Positions 52,057 to 60,973 of a stretch of DNA of 64,000 nucleotides are shown one piece after another. The translations under genes were made by a program, and so were the position numbers. Under the pieces are notes generated by a model, which saw only the letters and a list, made by a program, of their open reading frames with translations, had not been told where the DNA came from and did not search any database. Source of the DNA: Ilumatobacteraceae bacterium (lineage in GTDB: Bacteria; Actinomycetota; Acidimicrobiia; Acidimicrobiales; Ilumatobacteraceae); contig JAKMEY010000059.1 of NCBI GenBank assembly GCA_022425725.1, positions 1-64,000 of the forward strand, read 5' to 3'. Every line of letters begins with the position of its first letter. Within the stretch, counting starts at the first letter, position 1.

Positions 52057-52649
52057 AACGAAGCCGCCTCGGACCCTCCGCTCTTCTGCTGTTGCCGATA
52101 CTGATGTCCTGCGGTATTGCGATGGACGCAACACCGAGAGATATCCCAGCCTCTCAGCGTTTACTGCCGCTTGAAAACGATGTAACTGCGTTTGACTCGA
52201 CCGGATCAAGCCTCATCTACCTCGTCTCTGCGGGCGATGATCGATCATTGAAGTCCGTCCGACGTGGTAGCGACACTCAGGCCGACCTGCTCGACATCCT
52301 TCTCGCTGGCCCGACCGAAGACGAATCGGTTGCCCAACTCAGCACTTCTCTCCCACCAGATCTCGAAATTTTGTCAACACGAAGTGTCGGTTCAGTCGCC
52401 TACATCGACCTCTCGGACGCAGTGACGGCACTCAGCGAGGAAGCCCTTCTCAGAGGTGCCGCCCAACTGGTGCTCACGACTGTCGAACTCCCCGGAATTG
52501 AAGCTGTCCAACTCACCGTCGCCGGTGAACGCTTCCCTTGGCTTACGTCGCATGGCGACACGACCTCAGGCTTGCTCCGTATTTTCGACTTCGCCGGAAC
52601 CTTTGAGAGCTCTCAGCCAGATTTTCCATCGCTGCCGCCGAGCGCCTAA
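52053..52649 (+). CDS. GerMN-domain lipoprotein, short LpqB-like
   Basis: 198 residues. Lipoprotein signal with Cys20 in LPILMSCG. One GerMN domain spans about residues 50-175 (IYLVSAGDDRSLKSVRR, LDILLAGPTEDESV, VAYIDLSDAVTALSEE, AAQLVLTTVELPGIEAVQL). In mycobacteria LpqB binds the sensor part of MtrB; that protein is about 580 residues with a C-terminal beta-propeller, absent here. Its ATGA overlap with the kinase stop shows coupling. A role as modulator of the kinase is inferred from gene order. Confidence 0.85.
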   Translation: MKRSRLGPSALLLLPILMSCGIAMDATPRDIPASQRLLPLENDVTAFDSTGSSLIYLVSAGDDRSLKSVRRGSDTQADLLDILLAGPTEDESVAQLSTSLPPDLEILSTRSVGSVAYIDLSDAVTALSEEALLRGAAQLVLTTVELPGIEAVQLTVAGERFPWLTSHGDTTSGLLRIFDFAGTFESSQPDFPSLPPSA

Positions 52650-52658
52650 TGCGTTTAT

Positions 52659-53693
52659 CTATGCGAAAAACATTTCTGCGACGTTGCTGACGAGATCAAG
52701 GTCGACCGTTCGGGATCGGCCCGCTGCTTCAGCGAGGGGGACGGTAACGATGTTGTTGTCTCGAAGGGCGACCATTGATCCCCATTTTCCCTCTCGTGCC
52801 GCGTCAACTGCGGCGACGCCAAAACGGGTTGAGAGCACTCTGTCGAATGCCGTTGGGGTCCCACCGCGCTGCACGTGACCGAGAAGAACTGGTCGGGTCT
52901 CAAAGCCAGTTCGAAGACCGATTTCGGCGGCAACGATGCTTCCGATTCCTCCCAAACGAATGTGCCCGTACTCATCTCGGGTCTGATCGGGGACGTCAAT
53001 GGTTCCTTCTGCTGGTTGAGATCCCTCTGCGACGACCACGATTGATGCAAATCTGCCGCGGGAATGTCGGCGAACCAGACGCTCACAGACTTCGACGATA
53101 TCGAACGGCCGTTCAGGGATGAGTGCAACCGCTGCCCCACCGGCAAGACCTGCATGTGTCGCAATCCAACCACTGTGGCGGCCCATGACTTCCACCACCA
53201 TCACACGATCATGAGATTCAGCGGTGGTGTGCAACCGGTCGATTGCGTCAGTTGCAATCTGAACGGCCGTGTTGAATCCGAATGTGAGGTCGGTGCCTTC
53301 GATGTCATTGTCGATGGTTTTTGGAACTCCAAGCACCGGGATTCCATGTTCCCGAAACAGGATTTCACCAACGGTGAGCGATCCATTTCCGCCGATGATG
53401 ATGAGTCCGTCAATCCCCATTTCGGAAATGGTTGACCGCACACGATCAACACCGTCGGGGCTATCGAGAGGGCTTCCACGGGTGGTGCCGAGCACCGTCC
53501 CACCTCGCGGAAGGGTGCCCCGCATCGTCTCGACGGTAATCGGGAGTGTTCGACGGCTCATCACGCCCTCCCACGCGTCGACAAAGCCGATGATTTCATC
53601 ACCGAATACGCGCTCACCTTTGCGAATAATGGCTCGAATTACCGCATTTAGCCCGGGGCAATCGCCACCCCCAGTGAGAACTCCGAATCGCAC
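52659..53693 (-). CDS. pfkA: 6-phosphofructokinase (group III type, ATP or PPi dependent)
   Basis: 344 residues from GTG 53693; the upstream 124 codons of the open frame overlap a plus-strand gene and are not family-like. Phosphorylates fructose 6-phosphate. GVLTGGGDCPGLNAVIRAII, GTTRGSPLDSPDG, GGNGSLTVGE, PKTIDNDIEGTDLTFGF, VMGRHSGWIATHAGLAGGA and GHVQRGGTPTAFDRV are all present. At the donor-deciding positions it has Gly (GGNGS) as in ATP enzymes and Lys125 (PKTIDND) as in PPi enzymes, the mixture seen in actinobacterial group III. The donor cannot be fixed from this. Confidence 0.93.
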   Translation of the reverse strand: MRFGVLTGGGDCPGLNAVIRAIIRKGERVFGDEIIGFVDAWEGVMSRRTLPITVETMRGTLPRGGTVLGTTRGSPLDSPDGVDRVRSTISEMGIDGLIIIGGNGSLTVGEILFREHGIPVLGVPKTIDNDIEGTDLTFGFNTAVQIATDAIDRLHTTAESHDRVMVVEVMGRHSGWIATHAGLAGGAAVALIPERPFDIVEVCERLVRRHSRGRFASIVVVAEGSQPAEGTIDVPDQTRDEYGHIRLGGIGSIVAAEIGLRTGFETRPVLLGHVQRGGTPTAFDRVLSTRFGVAAVDAAREGKWGSMVALRDNNIVTVPLAEAAGRSRTVDLDLVSNVAEMFFA

Positions 53694-53732
53694 CTTTCGA
53701 AGGATATGCCGATCGACTGATAGAACGAACCC

Positions 53733-54053
53733 ATGGCGTGGGACAGCAGTCGACCGGTTCCTTGGCAACGACTCATTCGGGAATGGCTCATTTACGTCGC
53801 AATCATGGTGGTGATCGTCTTTGTTGCGGTGCAGCCATCGAGCAGGGTTGGAGCGTTTGCAGGTCTGTTCATCAGTGGACCTGCATACCTTGCTTTTGGT
53901 GCCGTGCTTGCAAAGTTTGGATACAGCCGTGACCGGTTGCGGCGAGCAACCCCGAAACCGTCTACTCGTAGTGCCGACGCGAGCGAGCCCTCGGCCCGGC
54001 CTCGACCCGCCCCCACCAAACGAACTGGCGGCGGCATGCCGCGCAAACGCTAA
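53733..54053 (+). CDS. Small membrane protein with basic C-terminal tail
   Basis: 106 residues. Two hydrophobic segments (LIYVAIMVVIVFVAV, then FAGLFISGPAYLAFGAVLAK) followed by a 45-residue disordered tail rich in Arg, Pro and Ser ending GGGMPRKR. I do not recognise the family. It lies 39 bases from the divergent pfkA start and 38 bases ahead of glpK, with which it may be transcribed. Confidence 0.65.
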   Translation: MAWDSSRPVPWQRLIREWLIYVAIMVVIVFVAVQPSSRVGAFAGLFISGPAYLAFGAVLAKFGYSRDRLRRATPKPSTRSADASEPSARPRPAPTKRTGGGMPRKR

Positions 54054-54091
54054 ACGGCAATGCATTCACGTCACCCGGTTACCATCGCTGC

Positions 54092-55576
54092 ATGTCTACG
54101 GGTACGTGTGTAATTGCGATCGACGCCGGCACCACCGGTGTCCGAGCCCGCTCAGTGCATCTTGATGGCCGAGCTCCCGAGTCTGAGTATCGGGAGTTCA
54201 CTCAATTTTTTCCCGAGCCAGGCTTGGTTGAGCATGATGTCGACGAAATCTGGTCAGCCGTTGTTGCAACCGTGAACGCGGTCATTGAACGCGTTGGTCG
54301 TGACAACGTTGCTGCCATTGGCATCACGAACCAGCGAGAAACAGTTGTCGCGTGGTCTCGATCGACAGGAGAGCCTCATGGTCGAGCGATTGTCTGGCAA
54401 GACCGGCGCACTGCCGATGAGTGTGCTCAACTTGAACGCGATGGGCTTCTTCCGATGGTTCGAGAGCGCACCGGGCTTGTTCTTGACCCCTATTTCAGTG
54501 GCACAAAGTTTGCTCGCATGCTGCGCGATCGGTTGGTTGCTATCGATGGCGACCTTGCACTCGGCACGATCGACAGTTGGATTATCTGGAAGCTCACCAA
54601 CGGTGAGGTGCACGTCACCGATCCAACAAATGCAAGCAGAACCATGCTGTACAACATTGTTGAGCATCGATGGGATGACGACCTCTGTAATGCTCTGAAC
54701 GTGCCGATCGGCGCCCTTCCTGAGGTTCGCCCGTCATCTGGGCGTTTCGGGTTGACGTCGAGCAGCTCAGGAATTCCTGATGGAATTCCGATCAGCGGAG
54801 TTGCCGGCGACCAGCAAGCGGCGCTGTTCGGGCAGGCCTGCTTCGACCAAGGAATGGCCAAGAACACCTATGGCACAGGCAGTTTTGTTCTTCTCAACGT
54901 GGGAACAGAGTGTCCGCCCGTCACCGATGGAATGCTCACGACGATTGCGTGGGACCTTGGCGCGGGCTCACCGACTTACGCTCTTGAGGGCTCAATTTTC
55001 GTCACTGGTGCTGCAATTCAGTGGCTGAGAGACGGACTCGGCATCATCTCATCGGCGCCCGAGGTTGGTCCTCTTGCGGCAACGGTCGCAGATAGCGGTG
55101 GCGTTGTCATCGTTCCTGCGTTCACCGGCCTTGGCTCACCGTGGTGGGACCCGCACGCTCGGGGCACCATCTGTGGTCTCACCCGGGGTTCGACCGCTGC
55201 CCATCTCGCTCGCGCAACCGTCGAGTCGATGGCGTTTCAGACCAGGGATGTGATCGACGCGATGGCATCTGCATCGGGTACTGCCATTGAAGACCTGAGG
55301 GTTGATGGTGGCGCGTCAGTCATGGATCTTCTTCTTCAATTTCAGGCAGATCAACTTGGGGTGACCGTCCGGCGGCCGGTTGACCATGAAACAACTGCTC
55401 TCGGAGCCGCTCGACTCGCTGGTCTCGCCGAGGGGGTCTGGACTTCGCTCGATGAGTTGGCGGCAGATTGGCAACTCGATGCAGAGTTCTCCCCTGAGCC
55501 CGACCGCACGATGACAGATCTCGCTCACCAGCAATGGAGGCGAGCGGTTGAGCGGTCACTCAACTGGGCCGGGTAG
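54092..55576 (+). CDS. glpK: Glycerol kinase
   Basis: 494 residues. Phosphorylates glycerol to glycerol 3-phosphate. FGGY-family features: IDAGTTGVRARSVHLDG, GITNQRETVVAWSRSTGEP, AIVWQDRRTADECAQL, GIPISGVAGDQQAALFGQ, MAKNTYGTGSFVLLN, and the C-terminal signature region RVDGGASVMDLLLQFQADQL. The usual FGGY residues are kept. The HPr-phosphorylated His of Firmicutes enzymes is not present at the expected site. No glpF or glpD is adjacent. Converges on the aminotransferase gene with a 10-base gap. Confidence 0.95.
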   Translation: MSTGTCVIAIDAGTTGVRARSVHLDGRAPESEYREFTQFFPEPGLVEHDVDEIWSAVVATVNAVIERVGRDNVAAIGITNQRETVVAWSRSTGEPHGRAIVWQDRRTADECAQLERDGLLPMVRERTGLVLDPYFSGTKFARMLRDRLVAIDGDLALGTIDSWIIWKLTNGEVHVTDPTNASRTMLYNIVEHRWDDDLCNALNVPIGALPEVRPSSGRFGLTSSSSGIPDGIPISGVAGDQQAALFGQACFDQGMAKNTYGTGSFVLLNVGTECPPVTDGMLTTIAWDLGAGSPTYALEGSIFVTGAAIQWLRDGLGIISSAPEVGPLAATVADSGGVVIVPAFTGLGSPWWDPHARGTICGLTRGSTAAHLARATVESMAFQTRDVIDAMASASGTAIEDLRVDGGASVMDLLLQFQADQLGVTVRRPVDHETTALGAARLAGLAEGVWTSLDELAADWQLDAEFSPEPDRTMTDLAHQQWRRAVERSLNWAG

Positions 55577-55586
55577 GCCTGCTGAG

Positions 55587-56804
55587 TTACTCTCCAGCGA
55601 GCTTGGTGAGACCGCGCCGCAGGTTACGCATCGCTTGTGCAATACGTTGTTCATTTTCAATGAGGGCAAAGCGGGCGTAGCCCTCTCCCCCGGGCCCGAA
55701 ACCCACTCCAGGTGAAAGCGCAACGTCGCATTCTTTTACGAGCATTGAGCAGAACTCGACAGAGTCGAGATCGCTGTATGCCTCGGGAATCGGAGCCCAT
55801 ACGAACATGGAGCCTCCAGGTTTCGGCACTTCCCAACCAATCTTCGAGAGGCCATCGATAAGTGCGTCACAGCGTGATTCGTAAATTGAACAGATTTCTT
55901 TCGGATAGTCAGCGGCCTCTCTGAATGCCACTGTTGCTGCTATTTGCACTGGTTGGAACATTCCGTAGTCGAGGTAACTCTTCAACTTCACCAGTGCTTG
56001 CACAACTTCGGCACTCCCGACCATGAATGCGCTTCGCCATCCGGCCATCGAGAAGCTCTTCGTCATCGAGTACTGCTCTACGGCAACTTCTTTTGCGCCC
56101 TCCGCTTGCAGAATGCTTGGCGGTCGAACCCCATCGAACCCGATATCTGCGTAGGCAAAGTCGTGAACGACAATCATTTCTCGTTCTCGACAAAAGTCGA
56201 CGACGCGCTGCATAAAGTCAAGATCGACGCACGCCCCAGTCGGGTTATGAGGAAATGAAATGACGAGCACTCGTGGCTTTGGCCAGCCGATGTCATATGC
56301 CCGGTAAAGGTTGTCGAAGAACTCCTCTGAGAAGTTTGCCCGCTCGTCGGGGTGAGAGAGCCCACGCATAGGGAGCTGACGCAGGTCGGCTCCAGCGAAC
56401 AAGGGGCCATACATATGAATCGGATAGCTCGGGGTCGGAACGATCGCTGCGTCACCGCGTTCGAGCAACACCCACATCAAATGGGAAAACCCCTCTTTCG
56501 AACCAATGGTATTGGTGACCTCCAACTCGGGGTCCAGTTGCACGCCCCAAGTGCGCTCGTAATATTTCGCAACTTCTTCTCGGAGGCGGGGTAAGCCTCG
56601 ACTCAGTGAGTACCGATGATTTCTTGGGTTTTTCGCCGATTCGGCAAGTTTTGCAACCGCAACGTCTGGTGATGGAAGGTCAGGGTTTCCGAACCCAAGG
56701 TCGATGACATCTGCACCGCGCTGACGCGCCTCAATCTTCAGCCCGTTGATGATGGTGAACACATATGGCGGGAGGTTCGTGATACGGCGAAATTCCATAT
56801 GCAT
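55587..56804 (-). CDS. AlaC-like class I aminotransferase
   Basis: 405 residues. PLP aminotransferase resembling glutamate-pyruvate aminotransferase AlaC and LL-DAP aminotransferases. N-terminus MEFRRITNLPPYVFTIINGL and IDLGFGNPDLPSPD are characteristic. The PLP Lys is in EQYSMTKSFSMAGWRSAFMV; SFPHNPTGACVD and FAYADIGFDG hold the Asn and Asp/Tyr ring contacts; FALIENEQRI near the end carries the substrate-binding Arg region. Alanine formation is the first guess; other amino acids remain possible. Confidence 0.9.
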   Translation of the reverse strand: MHMEFRRITNLPPYVFTIINGLKIEARQRGADVIDLGFGNPDLPSPDVAVAKLAESAKNPRNHRYSLSRGLPRLREEVAKYYERTWGVQLDPELEVTNTIGSKEGFSHLMWVLLERGDAAIVPTPSYPIHMYGPLFAGADLRQLPMRGLSHPDERANFSEEFFDNLYRAYDIGWPKPRVLVISFPHNPTGACVDLDFMQRVVDFCREREMIVVHDFAYADIGFDGVRPPSILQAEGAKEVAVEQYSMTKSFSMAGWRSAFMVGSAEVVQALVKLKSYLDYGMFQPVQIAATVAFREAADYPKEICSIYESRCDALIDGLSKIGWEVPKPGGSMFVWAPIPEAYSDLDSVEFCSMLVKECDVALSPGVGFGPGGEGYARFALIENEQRIAQAMRNLRRGLTKLAGE

Positions 56805-56837
56805 CGACGCTACCGGCGGGTCGGCGAACGGCCGACG

Positions 56838-57788
56838 TTACTCAACCTCATGAAGCAGTGAGGCTCCTACTGCTCCCGCCCGCTCGCCCAAATGAGCAAA
56901 CGCAACTTCTGGGATAGTTCTCAAATGCGGCTGGTACAGCAATTCTTCAAACCAACGCTTGATCGGATCAAGGTAAAGGTCCGATCCCACAGCAAGACCG
57001 CCCCCGAGAACAAAGCATTGAGGGTCGAGAACGTTGGTGAGATTCACAAGGCCCAAGGCGACCCAGCGCCCGAACGCGTCGATTACCTTCATCGAATCGG
57101 CATCTCCCTCGCGAGCAGCCTGTTGCACATGTTCACCTCGGACAGCTTCTGCATCTCCTCCAGCGAGTTCGATCACCCGACTCACACGACGGCCGATTGC
57201 GTACTCACGCGCAAGACGTGCGAGGCCACTTCCGGAGGCGTAGCGTTCCCAGCATCCTCGACGACCACATGGGCACGGTGGACCGTCCGGGTCGACCACC
57301 ATGTGGCCGTACTCGCCAGCGAACCCGTGGGCGCCCTGTTGTAATTTGCCGCCGGCGACAACACCTCCGCCGATGCCGGTTCCGAGAGTGACGAGCATCA
57401 TGTCTCGTGTACCCGAAGCAGCGCCCAATTTCCATTCAGCTAGCGCTCCGCACGTTGCGTCATTCCCTACCTTCACCGGCTGGCGAATTGCCGAGCCGAG
57501 CTCTCCAGCGATGTCGAAATCGGCCACCCCGTCAAGATTTGGTGCAGCGCGCAGTACGCCCTCGTAGGTAACAAGCCCAGGCACTCCGACACCTACTGTG
57601 TCGATCGCGCCGCATTCCGCTTCGAACGCTGTCACCATTTCAGTCAGCGTCGTGATGAGCATCGGCAGACTGCCCTCACCCCGAGGGGTGGGTCGTTTGA
57701 GCGCTGTCACCACTGCACCAGCGGGAGACAGCACTACGCCAAGGCACTTTGTGCCCCCGACATCAATTCCGAGACGCAACCCCGACAT
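56838..57788 (-). CDS. ROK-family glucokinase
   Basis: 316 residues from ATG 57788; a TTG at 57806 that overlaps the upstream stop would add six. Phosphorylates glucose or a related hexose with ATP. Phosphate loop GIDVGGTKCLGVVL, sugar-binding GVGVPGLVTYEG, catalytic Asp in KVGNDATCGALAEW, TLGTGIGGGVVAGG, EYGHMVVDPDG and the zinc motif CPCGRRGCWERYASG are all intact. In streptomycetes a glkA-type gene lies beside an SRPBCC gene as here. No N-terminal DNA-binding domain, so an enzyme and not a repressor. Confidence 0.93.
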   Translation of the reverse strand: MSGLRLGIDVGGTKCLGVVLSPAGAVVTALKRPTPRGEGSLPMLITTLTEMVTAFEAECGAIDTVGVGVPGLVTYEGVLRAAPNLDGVADFDIAGELGSAIRQPVKVGNDATCGALAEWKLGAASGTRDMMLVTLGTGIGGGVVAGGKLQQGAHGFAGEYGHMVVDPDGPPCPCGRRGCWERYASGSGLARLAREYAIGRRVSRVIELAGGDAEAVRGEHVQQAAREGDADSMKVIDAFGRWVALGLVNLTNVLDPQCFVLGGGLAVGSDLYLDPIKRWFEELLYQPHLRTIPEVAFAHLGERAGAVGASLLHEVE

Positions 57789-57802
57789 AGGGACAGAATC
57801 GC

Positions 57803-58237
57803 TCAAGCTTCGGCGACAGCCTTCATCTCATTGACAGCATTGAGGATGCGGCGTTCTGCCCGTCGCTTCACAAAACCTGGGAGGGGTACTGCGAGATCAA
57901 TGCTGAGGTCGTACCGCACCTCAGTCTGACCGTCACTCGGCGACGAGAGGGTGTACGCCCCATCGATCGATCGCTGAATGTCTCCGGACACCATCGACCA
58001 ACTCAACTTGTGAGGGGCACCGGAGTAGTCGTACCGGAGGGTGTAATGCGTCGTTCGCCCCAACGCCGATGCTCGGAACTCGACGTCGAGGGGGCGTCCC
58101 TCATCGTCGCTTGACTGAACGTTCACCGATTTCACATCGTGGGCCCAACTTGGATAGGCAGCGACATCTGCTGCGATCTCCCAGACCCGATCGATCGGCG
58201 CCTGAATCGTGATTGTTTCCGATGCGCTGTCGGCCAT
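57803..58237 (-). CDS. SRPBCC (START-like) family protein
   Basis: 144 residues. A small helix-grip protein with a deep ligand cavity, the polyketide cyclase/dehydrase-like group. It begins SETITIQAPIDRVWEIAADV and continues YPSWAHDVKSVNV, with alternating beta strands and a long C-terminal helix (RRAERRILNAVNEMKAVAEA). The ligand is not known. A homologue neighbours pimB' in mycobacteria (Rv2185c near Rv2188c) and glkA in streptomycetes, consistent with the local order here. Confidence 0.88.
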   Translation of the reverse strand: MADSASETITIQAPIDRVWEIAADVAAYPSWAHDVKSVNVQSSDDEGRPLDVEFRASALGRTTHYTLRYDYSGAPHKLSWSMVSGDIQRSIDGAYTLSSPSDGQTEVRYDLSIDLAVPLPGFVKRRAERRILNAVNEMKAVAEA

Positions 58238-58251
58238 GGCTCTATTGTGCC

Positions 58252-58767
58252 TTATTCCGACTCGTCATTTGGTGACAGTCGTGAAGTGTCGATCACACGC
58301 TCGCCAAATGTTCCATGAGAACTTGCCCACAGACCGTTCATGCCGAGGCCCAACATCGGCACGAGGATTCCTAGCGCAAGCGAAGAGCCGGGGTTTCCAT
58401 CGGGTCCAGAAGATCGCCAGAACATTGTTGCGAATGCAGTGATCACCTGGATGATGAGTGCACTATTCATTTGCCAGCGCACCGACGTAGGAGCGCATCC
58501 TCCGGTGAGGAAGTACACCGATGTCACCGCAAGTTCTTCTGTCCGGCTGCGCTGGACAGCACTCCAAAAACCCCACAAAAACACGACGATGCCGATGCTG
58601 AACAAGACCATCGCAGTTACTGCGCCAACCCACTGCGCAGATGTGTCAAACACGATGGCGGCATAGAGCGCACTGATGACAAACAGCGCGGTCAGCACTT
58701 GATGCAGTCGAACGATTGCGGTTCCGGCGAAAGATGCCATCATGTCATCATGCCGACCGGCTGGCAC
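58252..58767 (-). CDS. Four-span membrane protein of unknown function
   Basis: 171 residues from GTG 58767, directly after the glycosyltransferase stop; ATG 58743 is an alternative start. Four hydrophobic segments are visible: VLTALFVISALYAAIVF, VGAVTAMVLFSIGIVVFLWG, a segment around ALIIQVITAFATMFW and LALGILVPMLGLGMNGLWA. The end is acidic. The layout resembles unnamed actinobacterial membrane proteins encoded next to PimB'-type genes. No catalytic motif. Confidence 0.7.
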   Translation of the reverse strand: MPAGRHDDMMASFAGTAIVRLHQVLTALFVISALYAAIVFDTSAQWVGAVTAMVLFSIGIVVFLWGFWSAVQRSRTEELAVTSVYFLTGGCAPTSVRWQMNSALIIQVITAFATMFWRSSGPDGNPGSSLALGILVPMLGLGMNGLWASSHGTFGERVIDTSRLSPNDESE

Positions 58768-59919
58768 TCAATCAACTCCTTCTTCACTGACTGTTCGAGG
58801 CTGAGAGAGAATGTCGGACAACCGTTGCGAGAGCGCGTCGTAGGTGAATTGATCGACGACTCGTGCTCGGGACCGTGCTGACATTTCATTTCGATGTTCT
58901 TGATTTGCCAGCAAGGTTCGCAGTGCATCTGCGACCTCACCAACGTCGGAGGGGCGTTCGACGACTTTGCCGGTACGTCCATCTTCAACAGCTTCATTAC
59001 TGCCTCCGCTGCGGCCTGCAAGTTGGGGCGTCCCGCAGGCTGCGGCTTCCAGAAAGACGATGCCGAAGCCTTCCTGTTCGAGTCCGAGCCAACGATCTCG
59101 GCAGAGCATGGCTCCGACATCAGCTGCGCCGTAGAGCAATGGTAACTCGTCATCGGAGACCCTTCCGAGAAGTTCAACGGGCGCATTTGTTGTATCGATG
59201 ATCTTCTGTAAACGCTTGCTATCTCTGCCCGACCCTGCAATCAGGACGCGTAGATGGGGAGACTCAGCACCAACGAGCGCGGCTGCTTTGATCAGCGTGT
59301 CGAAACCTTTCCGCGGCACCAACCGCGAAACCCCAACAACAAGTTGTGTTTCTTCAGAGAGTCCGTGCCGTGTCCGATACTCGTTTCGCACTTCTGGCTG
59401 AAGAGGCTGGAACCGTTCTGTGTCAACCCCCGGATACAGCACGACGCCAGGCAGTTTGCGACGAATCGATCGCTCAGCCTCTGCTAGTGCATATTCACCA
59501 CACGAAATGATCTGGCGGGCATGGCGCAGCGTTCGGTTAAGGAGTTGCTTCGTGACTGGGAGCCGCCCTGGGATAGTGACTTCAGCTCCGTGAAGAACGA
59601 CGTCGTAGGGGACATCAAGGTGTGGGCCGATCAAGCCGAGCGGCACTGCAGGGTCGAGAACTACGAGTTCAGCATCGGTTGCCTTCACGAGCGCGTTCAC
59701 TCGTTTCACCATTAGCGGGTGAGGCAGCAGTACTGGTTCACGGGTTCGAATCACCTCGAAGGGTTGTGCTGCATCGAATTGCTGTGCGTCACGATGCGGG
59801 CTCGTGAGAACGGTGAATGAATCTGGCGGTAGCCGGCGCCACCACTCCCACAGCACCGACTGAATCCCACCGACTTTTGGCGGGAAATCATTCGTGACCA
59901 ACAAGTGTTTGATCGTCAT
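58768..59919 (-). CDS. PimB'-like GT4 glycosyltransferase
   Basis: 383 residues from ATG 59919 (ATGA overlap with queG). A GT-B retaining glycosyltransferase. The opening HLLVTNDFPPKVGGIQSVL and the stretches VLHGAEVTIPGRLP, SCGEYALAEAERSIRR, LYPGVDTERFQPL, GVSRLVPRKGFDTLI and QEGFGIVFLEAAACGTPQLA (ExFG-type donor site) match mycobacterial PimB', which adds the second mannose to phosphatidylinositol mannosides. Donor GDP-mannose and lipid acceptor are inferred from that likeness. It would act on the inner membrane face. Confidence 0.85.
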   Translation of the reverse strand: MTIKHLLVTNDFPPKVGGIQSVLWEWWRRLPPDSFTVLTSPHRDAQQFDAAQPFEVIRTREPVLLPHPLMVKRVNALVKATDAELVVLDPAVPLGLIGPHLDVPYDVVLHGAEVTIPGRLPVTKQLLNRTLRHARQIISCGEYALAEAERSIRRKLPGVVLYPGVDTERFQPLQPEVRNEYRTRHGLSEETQLVVGVSRLVPRKGFDTLIKAAALVGAESPHLRVLIAGSGRDSKRLQKIIDTTNAPVELLGRVSDDELPLLYGAADVGAMLCRDRWLGLEQEGFGIVFLEAAACGTPQLAGRSGGSNEAVEDGRTGKVVERPSDVGEVADALRTLLANQEHRNEMSARSRARVVDQFTYDALSQRLSDILSQPRTVSEEGVD

Positions 59920-60971
59920 TGCGGCACCTGCAGAGCCCTGCGTGCAATTTCGTCGACCGCCCACTGTGCGTGCTCGGCAAGGACGACGTCTTTGCCGTCG
60001 ATCACGCGCTGGAGTGCGTCAAGCGCTTCGGAATCGTCGGGGTCTGTCGTGTTTCCCAGCACGATGATGGCGTTGCGACGAAGCCAACGGGGGTCTCGCT
60101 CAGCGATGTACCACAATCCATAGGTGTCAAGAAGTTCGTCGTCGCTCATCGTGAGCATGGCGAGCGGGTCGACCCACTCCCCCAGACCTGGAGCCGCGGT
60201 CGACATGGTGCGGCGACCGAGTCGAACTGTTGGCGGGCAGACCTCCTGACAATCGTCACACCCGTATATGCGATCGCCAAGGGCGGCCCTCATCTCGGTT
60301 GGAAATGTCCCGGATTTCTGCAACAGCCATGCGAGACATCGACGAGCATCGATGACGCCTGGCGCCACAATGGCGCCGGTTGGGCATCCGTCAAAACATC
60401 GTGTGCACGAGCCACAACCATCGTCGACCGGTTGCGAGGGCTCGTACATTGCGGTCGTGATAATGCTGCCAAGCACGAAGTAACTGCCTGCTCCTGGGAG
60501 GAGCAGGTTGGCGTTTTTTCCAAACCAGCCAATGCCGGCACGGTATGCGGCCTCGCGGTCGACAAGCGCATTGTCATCTGCAAATGCGACCGCGCGTTCG
60601 CCGGCCATTTTCAGATTTCGAGCGACAGAGCGCAGCGCAGTGCGAAGGATCGAATAATGGTCGGCACGCGCATATCGGGCGATGTGTGCTCGACGGCCAG
60701 TTGGTGGTGTGACGTCATCGGCAAGGTACGACAGCGCTGCGACAATGATTGATTGTGCTCCAGCGACAGAGGCCGTCGGGGTTGTTGAACGTTCAGGGTT
60801 TCGCCAGGTGAACGACATGTTGTCGGCGAAGCCTGAGGCTTTTCTTTCGGCAAGGGCTTCACGGGCGCGCAGCATGGGGGTTGCGGGAGCGACTCCGACG
60901 TGAGTGATTCCATGGGCTTCGAGTTCGACCCTGATTTCGTCGATCGTCGGTACTGGTGGTTTCGCTCGCAT
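59916..60971 (-). CDS. queG: Epoxyqueuosine reductase
   Basis: 351 residues. Cobalamin- and [4Fe-4S]-dependent reductase making queuosine in the tRNA wobble position from epoxyqueuosine. Two ferredoxin-like clusters are visible: CGSCTRCFDGCPTGAI with a following Cys, and GCDDCQEVCPP. The N-terminal region has ARYARADHYS and the DxNALVDR-like active-site stretch DDNALVDREAAYRAGIGWFG, with GKNANLLLPGAGSYFVLGSI. HEAT-like repeats form the C-terminus (RRNAIIVLGNTTDPDDSEAL). Its presence implies queuosine modification or salvage in this organism. Starts two bases after the NYN-protein stop. Confidence 0.94.
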   Translation of the reverse strand: MRAKPPVPTIDEIRVELEAHGITHVGVAPATPMLRAREALAERKASGFADNMSFTWRNPERSTTPTASVAGAQSIIVAALSYLADDVTPPTGRRAHIARYARADHYSILRTALRSVARNLKMAGERAVAFADDNALVDREAAYRAGIGWFGKNANLLLPGAGSYFVLGSIITTAMYEPSQPVDDGCGSCTRCFDGCPTGAIVAPGVIDARRCLAWLLQKSGTFPTEMRAALGDRIYGCDDCQEVCPPTVRLGRRTMSTAAPGLGEWVDPLAMLTMSDDELLDTYGLWYIAERDPRWLRRNAIIVLGNTTDPDDSEALDALQRVIDGKDVVLAEHAQWAVDEIARRALQVPQ

Positions 60972-60973
60972 GG

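Noticed and set aside
52659-54065. 468-residue phosphofructokinase
   Set aside because: The upstream part overlaps a plus-strand membrane-protein gene and has no kinase similarity; the Rossmann start is at GTG 53693.
59750-59766. GGGTTCGAATC resembling a tRNA T-loop
   Set aside because: It lies within the glycosyltransferase coding sequence and no acceptor or anticodon stem surrounds it.
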